A stretch of 64,000 nt of DNA. Source: Pseudooceanicola sediminis. Its GTDB lineage: Bacteria > Pseudomonadota > Alphaproteobacteria > Rhodobacterales > Rhodobacteraceae. The stretch is from positions 1 through 64,000 of the forward strand of contig NZ_QWJJ01000007.1 of NCBI RefSeq assembly GCF_003575965.1. Direction: 5' to 3'. The translations under genes and the position numbers were made by a program. Below, one piece after another: positions 63,930 through 64,000 of this stretch. The notes under the pieces are model-generated. The model saw only the letters and a list, made by a program, of their open reading frames with translations. It was not told the DNA's origin and searched no databases. Positions within the stretch are counted from its first letter, which is position 1. The number at the start of each line of letters is the position of its first letter.

Positions 63930-64000
63930 CTCCCCCCAACGCGCGCCGCCCAGCTCCCCCAACGCGCGCCACCCGGCTCTCCCCAATGCGCGCCGCCCGG
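63929..64000. repeat. GC-rich tandem repeat, about 24 bp, three copies to the window edge
   Basis: Units beginning GCTCCCCCCAACGCGCGCCG, GCTCCCCCAACGCGCGCCAC and GCTCTCCCCAATGCGCGCCG start at 63929, 63953 and 63976. The period is 23-24 bases with small changes. It begins at the last base of the DksA-like stop and may continue past the window. Confidence 0.75.

Noticed and set aside
63929..64000. A CRISPR array
   Set aside because: The 23-24 bp units follow each other without spacers and lie directly behind a gene; there are no cas genes in the window.

Overview
The window reads as high-GC alphaproteobacterial DNA, most likely from the Rhodobacteraceae (roseobacter-type). The reasons are the rhizobial-type rhaRSTPQUK/rhaDI rhamnose locus, ChvE-GguAB and GbpR, several TRAP transporters, and the dense, overlapping gene packing. 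No rRNA, tRNA, phage, insertion sequence or CRISPR array was found. The whole window looks like a sugar and sugar-acid catabolic region. The family assignment is inference; the gene calls rest on motifs and gene order.

Layout. (1) 1-1913: the end of an operon with an aldehyde dehydrogenase C-terminus, an RraA-family protein and a D-2-hydroxyacid dehydrogenase. (2) 1930-8342: housekeeping and stress genes (DUF983, PiT phosphate transporter, NUDIX, LysR, DoxX, glutathionyl-hydroquinone reductase, MntP). (3) 8368-19259: a complete L-rhamnose regulon. A minus-strand operon rhaR-S-T-P-Q-U-K (DeoR regulator, ABC transporter, mutarotase, kinase) is divergent from rhaD-rhaI, and paired operators lie between them. 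(4) 19490-41053: an aldo/keto reductase, an RpiR regulator, a YtfQRT-YjfF-type sugar ABC transporter, a DgoR-like regulator, GbpR, ChvE-GguAB, then an oxidative L-arabinose/D-galactose pathway (dehydratase, dehydrogenase, KDA dehydratase, ketoglutarate-semialdehyde dehydrogenase, DgoK, DgoA, lactonase, GalM). C5 and C6 sugars would share the first oxidative steps and split at the 2-keto-3-deoxy acid. (5) 41112-47619: a LysR gene and a putrescine-type ABC transporter with an aminobutyraldehyde-type dehydrogenase. (6) 47845-51823: a TRAP transporter with a divergent LysR. (7) 51810-58905: a LacI regulator divergent from a second TRAP transporter, a VOC protein, a RuBisCO-like protein and a DUF1537 sugar-acid kinase, resembling oia-type (3-oxo-isoapionate) sugar-acid catabolism. 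(8) 58922-63377: a LysR gene, a DUF1127 protein and a three-gene operon whose architecture matches NdmC-NdmD-NdmE: an oxygenase lacking its Rieske domain, a reductase carrying that domain, and a GST-like partner. (9) 63660-64000: a DksA/TraR zinc-finger protein and a GC-rich tandem repeat.

The most interesting items are the split Rieske oxygenase with a 17-bp duplication of its translation start region, the RuBisCO-like protein locus, the merged pentose/hexose oxidation operon, a dispersed intergenic repeat with an internal 11-bp period, and stem-loops placed after the substrate-binding-protein gene in four ABC operons.
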